Assembly (NCBI GenBank): GCA_034437075.1
Contig: DAOTVD010000050.1
Location: 1-9,808, forward strand
Source: DAOTVD01 sp034437075
GTDB taxonomy: Bacteria > Chloroflexota > Anaerolineae > Aggregatilineales > J027
Direction of reading: 5' to 3'
DNA: 9,808 bases
Translations under genes and position numbers: made by a program
The notes under the pieces: model-generated
Seen by the model: the letters and a program-made list of their open reading frames with translations, nothing else
The model's database searches: none
Told to the model about the DNA's origin: nothing
In this document: piece after piece, positions 6,873-9,808 of the stretch
Position numbering within the stretch: the stretch's first letter is position 1
How the letters are laid out: each line of letters opens with the position of its first letter

Positions 6873-7349
6873 CTAATATTGCAACACACGCCGAGGCGCC
6901 GCCCAGTCTCCGCCAGGAATGGGCATATGCCAGGGCTCTAAATAGCGTGGATTACCCTGGTAGAACCAGGCGTTCACTTGCCCGCCCCTGTGTAATTGCA
7001 CGGTCTGTTGCACCCGCCAATAGGGGCTGTCATCGGGCGCATCCGGCGCATAGCCTTCTAAGCGGTCGAGTAGCTCCATAATGAAAGTGTATCGGTAGGG
7101 TTCGGGGTAGATCAATTCGCCTTGCACCGTCAACACGTCCCCGGTGGGCACAAGGCAATGCTCGCGGTGGATAGCCATGGGCACCTCACCGAGCGAGAAT
7201 AGCTGATAATCTTCGATATAAGCGGCAAATTCGTCTGCGACACGACCGCGTAACAGATGATAATTCGTTTGGTCGCGGCGTAAGGTGCCGTAAACGAAAA
7301 AAGGTAATACGTCGTCGTCGTCGTTTACTTGCTCAGTCGTGAAACACAT
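6873..7349 (-). CDS. Gamma-glutamylcyclotransferase-like (AIG2/GGCT fold) protein
   Basis: The 158-residue protein has the hallmarks of the GGCT/AIG2 family: the substrate-loop motif 'FVYGTLRR' at 18-25, 'VQGELIYPEP' (75-84), the acidic catalytic residue in 'LLDRLEGY' (E98) and 'YWRVQQTV' followed by 'VNAWFYQGN'. Family enzymes convert gamma-glutamyl amino acids or gamma-glutamylamines to 5-oxoproline plus the free amine; others act on related amides. The exact substrate is unknown. The gene overlaps the M20 hydrolase end by 17 bp and is followed 8 bp later by the S51-like gene, so it is the second gene of the operon. The N-terminal dozen residues, including four aspartates in a row, look like an unstructured lead-in, and a later start cannot be excluded. 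Confidence 0.85.
   Translation of the reverse strand: MCFTTEQVNDDDDVLPFFVYGTLRRDQTNYHLLRGRVADEFAAYIEDYQLFSLGEVPMAIHREHCLVPTGDVLTVQGELIYPEPYRYTFIMELLDRLEGYAPDAPDDSPYWRVQQTVQLHRGGQVNAWFYQGNPRYLEPWHMPIPGGDWAAPRRVLQY
7311..7323. repeat. Short GTC/GAC trinucleotide repeat
   Basis: GTC is repeated four times plus one base on the + strand. On the coding strand it gives GAC codons and four aspartates at residues 10-13 of the GGCT-like protein, just before its folded domain. Length changes would add or remove aspartates without shifting the frame. Confidence 0.7.
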
Positions 7350-8511
7350 ATTCCGATACTGCCCCAGCTAATACCATAGCGCCAGTGACCAGCGCATCTT
7401 CGTCGATTGTGAATTGTGCATGGTGCAACGGATAATCCGCGCCCTGTGCAGGATTGCCCGACCCAACAAACAAATACGCGCCGGGCGCATGTTCCATAAA
7501 CCACCCCATATCTTCCGAGATCATCGAACGATATTGCGTGTGCTGGGTGATGCCTGGATAGGTCCGTGCGTAAGCCTGTTGTAAGCGGTTTATCACGTTT
7601 GGATCATTGCTAAGCGGGGGCATGAGTTCTGCGATGTTGATCTCCACCCGGCAGTTAAATGCACTGGCCGTCTTTTCGACCAATTGCGTAAACCGGGCGA
7701 TCACTTTATCGCGCGTAGCCGGCGTAAAGGTGCGGAAGGTACCCGTTAGGGTGGCCTCGTTGGGGATCACATTGAACACCTCGCCCGCGTTAATCTGCGT
7801 CACCGACAGCACAGCGGCCTCAAGCGGGTCAAGATTGCGGCTGACCAAGGTCTGTAGCGCGGTGGTTATTTGCGCGGCAGCGATAACCGGGTCGGTCGTG
7901 GTATGCGGGCTGGCGGCATGGCCGCCCGCGCCAATAAGACGCGCCACAAACTTCCCCGCGCCCGCCATCAACGGCCCCGGCGAAACGACCACGTCGCCCA
8001 CCGGCAACCAGGGCCAATTATGAAGCCCAAAAGCATAATCCGGCACGGGGGCTTGTAACGCCCCATCTTCGATCATCGCTTGCGCGCCCTCGCCGATTTC
8101 CTCGGCAGGTTGAAAAACAAATTTCACCCGGCCATGCAGGCTATCGCGGCGCGCGTGCAGCAATTCGGCCACACCTAGCGCAATCGCGGTATGAGCATCG
8201 TGGCCGCAGGCGTGCATCACACCCGGATTTTGTGAACGAAATTCGAAGTCATTGGCTTCTTCAATGGGGAGCGCATCCATATCACAACGCACCAGTACCG
8301 TTGGGCCATCCCCAGCGCCCTCCAAAATGCCGATCACGCCCGTTTGGCCTACCCCCGTCTGGACTTCTAAGCCCAGGGCGGAGAGGGTCTCGGCCACGAT
8401 GCGCGCGGTTCGTTCTTCCTGAAAGCTGAGTTCAGGATGTTGGTGAAAGTCACGTCGTCGCGCGATTAAGGAATCGCGTAGCGCATGTGCTTCACGTTCA
8501 AAGTTGATCAT
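7333..8511 (-). CDS. M20 family amidohydrolase (HipO/IAA-amino-acid-hydrolase type)
   Basis: The 392-residue zinc/manganese hydrolase removes acyl groups from N-acyl amino acids or similar amides. Metal and catalytic motifs are intact: 'RCDMDALP' (75-82), 'MHACGHDAHTA' with C102 and H104, 'PAEEIGEGA' with E137/E138, 'GLHNWP' with H163, the lid-domain 'GGHAASPH' (196-203), and H363 in 'YPLHHAQF'. I chose the ATG at 8511-8509. A longer frame from 8553 exists, but its extra 14 residues (MICSLFCLRSRRGV) are atypical, and the predicted promoter puts transcription start at about 8551, which would leave that ATG off the mRNA. No signal peptide is present, so it is cytoplasmic. It is the first gene of the five-gene leftward operon. 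Substrate specificity cannot be read from the sequence. Confidence 0.93.
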   Translation of the reverse strand: MINFEREAHALRDSLIARRRDFHQHPELSFQEERTARIVAETLSALGLEVQTGVGQTGVIGILEGAGDGPTVLVRCDMDALPIEEANDFEFRSQNPGVMHACGHDAHTAIALGVAELLHARRDSLHGRVKFVFQPAEEIGEGAQAMIEDGALQAPVPDYAFGLHNWPWLPVGDVVVSPGPLMAGAGKFVARLIGAGGHAASPHTTTDPVIAAAQITTALQTLVSRNLDPLEAAVLSVTQINAGEVFNVIPNEATLTGTFRTFTPATRDKVIARFTQLVEKTASAFNCRVEINIAELMPPLSNDPNVINRLQQAYARTYPGITQHTQYRSMISEDMGWFMEHAPGAYLFVGSGNPAQGADYPLHHAQFTIDEDALVTGAMVLAGAVSEYVFHD

Positions 8512-8557
8512 GACGCCCCGTCTTGATCGCAAACAAAAAAGTGAACAAATCATCCAT

Positions 8558-8587
8558 AGTATAAAGGCAGGGGCAGGGGGTTGTAAA
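8558..8587 (-). promoter_or_regulatory. Sigma70-like promoter of the M20-to-kinase operon
   Basis: On the - strand, TTTACA (8587-8582, 5 of 6 to the -35 consensus) and TATACT (8563-8558, 5 of 6 to the -10 consensus) are 18 bp apart. Transcription should start near 8551, giving a leader of about 40 nt before the ATG at 8511. The -35 box uses the last three T of the terminator T-tract of the upstream PIG-L unit. Confidence 0.6.
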
Positions 8588-8608
8588 AAAAAACAGCCCC
8601 TTGGGGCT
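8584..8608 (-). terminator. Intrinsic terminator of the PIG-L transcription unit
   Basis: The palindrome AGCCCCTTGGGGCT at 8595-8608 can fold into a short GC-rich hairpin. On the - strand it is followed, after one G, by nine T (8593-8585). This is the standard layout of a Rho-independent terminator, 32 bp past the stop codon of the PIG-L gene. On the + strand the hairpin is followed by A and five T, so it could also act in that direction. Confidence 0.8.
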
Positions 8609-8640
8609 ATTTTTGGTCAAATAACACAAAAAGAGGGCGT

Positions 8641-9387
8641 TTAGCGGTGCAGATCAATCACGCGGAAATATTCGGCAAAGCGCGGCGAGCCGTCATCGGC
8701 GGGGGGTTCGTCGGGGCGTTCGCGCATTTTTTTGGCAAATTCGTCTGGCTCGCCCACCTGGCTACGATGCGCTTGCAAGGCGGCGATCTGCCGTTCACGA
8801 TACGCGGTTGTATCCACGCGATAATTCGGATGGGTGGCCAGGGCCTTGTATAACCAACGCGCTTTGTGCGGCACAAGTCCCTCGTCTTGGTACAATTCCA
8901 GATAATTCAGATGATCGCGCGCGGCGGGATATACGGCATTTTGCACGGCTTCAGCGACCGCATAGTGATCGGGATGATTTAGCCCGGTATGGCCTCGATA
9001 GCGGCGTAGCGGATCGCTACTCATGACGGCATCGGGTTGTTGCAGGCGGATCATGCGCACGATATGGCGCCGCAAAGCCAAAGAGGGCATCAGTTCGCCA
9101 TCTCCCCAGCGCAAGAAAATAACCTCTGCAATACCGAGCCGCTCAGCGGCGGCCTGGGTTTCGGCTTCGCGTAGCGCGGCTACTTGTTGCGGATCGTCAT
9201 GCTCCAAATCACCGCTGCCCTTGTCGCCACTCGTAACCAAAAACAAAGTCAGATGCGCGCCTGCTGCCGCCCATTTGGCCAGCGTCCCGCCTGCGAAAAA
9301 CTCGGCATCATCCGGGTGAGCCATCACGATCAAAACACGCTCCGGCGTAGGCAAGTCTTCCAGATAGGTGTCAGGATTGATCGTCAT
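8641..9387 (-). CDS. PIG-L family zinc deacetylase
   Basis: The 248-residue protein carries the defining motifs of PIG-L/LmbE deacetylases, which remove N-acetyl groups from glucosamine-type sugars and their conjugates: 'VMAHPDDAEFFAGGTL' (21-36) with the zinc ligands H24 and D27 and the likely base D26, and 'NHPDHYAVAEAV' (137-148) with H141. 'VTSGDKGSGD' (51-60) and a C-terminal 'QAHRSQ' (205-210) also fit. Relatives include MshB and BshB of mycothiol and bacillithiol synthesis, but the substrate here is unknown. A longer frame reaches 9633, yet the extra 82 residues are low in conserved features and lie on top of the upstream gene; ATG 9387-9385 puts the start where family members begin. 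It overlaps the upstream gene by 17 bp. The gene ends at a strong terminator. Confidence 0.92.
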   Translation of the reverse strand: MTINPDTYLEDLPTPERVLIVMAHPDDAEFFAGGTLAKWAAAGAHLTLFLVTSGDKGSGDLEHDDPQQVAALREAETQAAAERLGIAEVIFLRWGDGELMPSLALRRHIVRMIRLQQPDAVMSSDPLRRYRGHTGLNHPDHYAVAEAVQNAVYPAARDHLNYLELYQDEGLVPHKARWLYKALATHPNYRVDTTAYRERQIAALQAHRSQVGEPDEFAKKMRERPDEPPADDGSPRFAEYFRVIDLHR

Positions 9388-9808
9388 TGGACGTATCTCG
9401 GTTATGCTGGTTGGATGAGCGGTTGCTTCCTCGGCGGCGTTTACTATTATTGCGCCGGCGCCGCGATTTGCTGGACGAGCGCGGGTTATGATCGTCGGGC
9501 TGAGCATCATTATGCTGGGCCCGCTCGGTATATTGGCCGTCTTGCGGATTAGACTTCTTGCGGCGGCGTTTGCCCCGGCGGCTAGAACGTCGGCGCGAGC
9601 TCTGGCTTTCGCTTGCTTCCTCCGAGCTATCAAAGTGGCGTGTTTCTTCGCCGCCGATGCCCATTTCGTGCATCAGGTCTTCGGCACTGCCTCGGGGTCG
9701 TTTCGCGCCACAGTCGCAGCCGCCGGTTTCATTTTTACGGCACGGCTCGGCGGCAGCTTGGCGCAAGGCGTCTAGTTCATCCAAGGGTTTTAAGTCCTCG
9801 CGCGCGAT
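9371..9808 (-). CDS. C-terminal part of an unrecognised protein with a Cys cluster and basic disordered tail (5' partial)
   Basis: The frame is open to the right edge (it reads IAREDLKPLDELDAL from 9808), so the TTG at 9784 need not be a start. About 145 residues are visible. They begin with a helical, ordinary-looking part, followed by 'EPCRKNETGGCDCGAK', where three cysteines form C-x7-C-x-C, a possible metal site. Then comes a Ser/Arg/Lys-rich tail with basic runs 'RRRSSRRGKRRRKK' and 'RRRRNNSKRRRG', ending in Asn/Ser/Asp-rich residues. The tail should be disordered and could bind RNA or other polyanions; this is inference. The opening 'IAREDLKPL' would fit the end of a PSP1/RicT-type domain, but that is only a weak guess. 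It ends 17 bp inside the PIG-L gene and probably shares its transcript. The competing frames in this stretch are Ala/Arg-rich shadows. Confidence 0.6.
   Translation of the reverse strand: MAREDLKPLDELDALRQAAAEPCRKNETGGCDCGAKRPRGSAEDLMHEMGIGGEETRHFDSSEEASESQSSRRRSSRRGKRRRKKSNPQDGQYTERAQHNDAQPDDHNPRSSSKSRRRRNNSKRRRGSNRSSNQHNRDTSNDDQS

Noticed and set aside
8512..8553. Upstream start of the M20 hydrolase at 8553
   Set aside because: The predicted -10 box at 8563-8558 would place transcription start at about 8551, after that ATG, and the 14 extra residues do not match M20 N-termini.
9388..9633. N-terminal extension of the PIG-L deacetylase by 82 residues
   Set aside because: The extra residues are Ala/Arg-rich without family features and overlap fully with the upstream frame, which is open to the window edge and ends at 9371. 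The family domain starts right after ATG 9387.
9488..9775. 95-residue hydrophobic open frame on the + strand that could look like a membrane protein
   Set aside because: The hydrophobic Ala/Leu/Phe runs are the complement of the Arg/Ser/Lys-rich tail codons; no ribosome site or promoter is visible.

Overview
The window is a dense, gene-rich bacterial chromosome segment of moderate to high GC. It has no tRNA, rRNA, CRISPR array, insertion sequence or phage gene, and no gene-free gap over 300 bp. No gene gives a decisive taxonomic marker. The mix of secreted triple-LysM proteins, a DUF192 protein, a PIG-L deacetylase and a signal-less BtuF-like protein would suit a Chloroflexota-type bacterium, but that is inference from family knowledge.

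Layout: positions 1-4252 are read rightwards. They hold the 3' part of a TIM-barrel sugar isomerase/epimerase-like gene, then a tight three-gene cluster: a secreted triple-LysM protein with long acidic tandem repeats, a small DUF192 protein 2 bp later, and a secreted triple-LysM M23 endopeptidase overlapping it by ATGA. This cluster looks like a cell-envelope/peptidoglycan module.

Positions 4264-8511 are read leftwards as a probable five-gene operon. In transcription order these are an M20 amidohydrolase, a gamma-glutamylcyclotransferase-like protein, a cyanophycinase/S51-like protein that appears to have lost its catalytic residues, a signal-less BtuF-like ligand-binding protein, and a soluble PAS histidine kinase coupled to it by an ATGA overlap. 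A sigma70-like promoter at 8558-8587 sits in front of the M20 gene. The operon ends only 11 bp from the end of the rightward cluster.

Positions 8641-9808 are also read leftwards. They hold the C-terminal part of a protein with a cysteine cluster and a very basic disordered tail, overlapping by 17 bp a PIG-L deacetylase. This unit ends in a strong intrinsic terminator whose T-tract contributes to the -35 box of the next operon.

The points most worth a second look are the predicted dead S51-like protein among two amide-bond enzymes, the BtuF-like/PAS-kinase pair as a possible cytoplasmic sensor, the 42-bp acidic minisatellite in the LysM protein, and the fused terminator/promoter. I see no clear-cut new defence or mobile system here.
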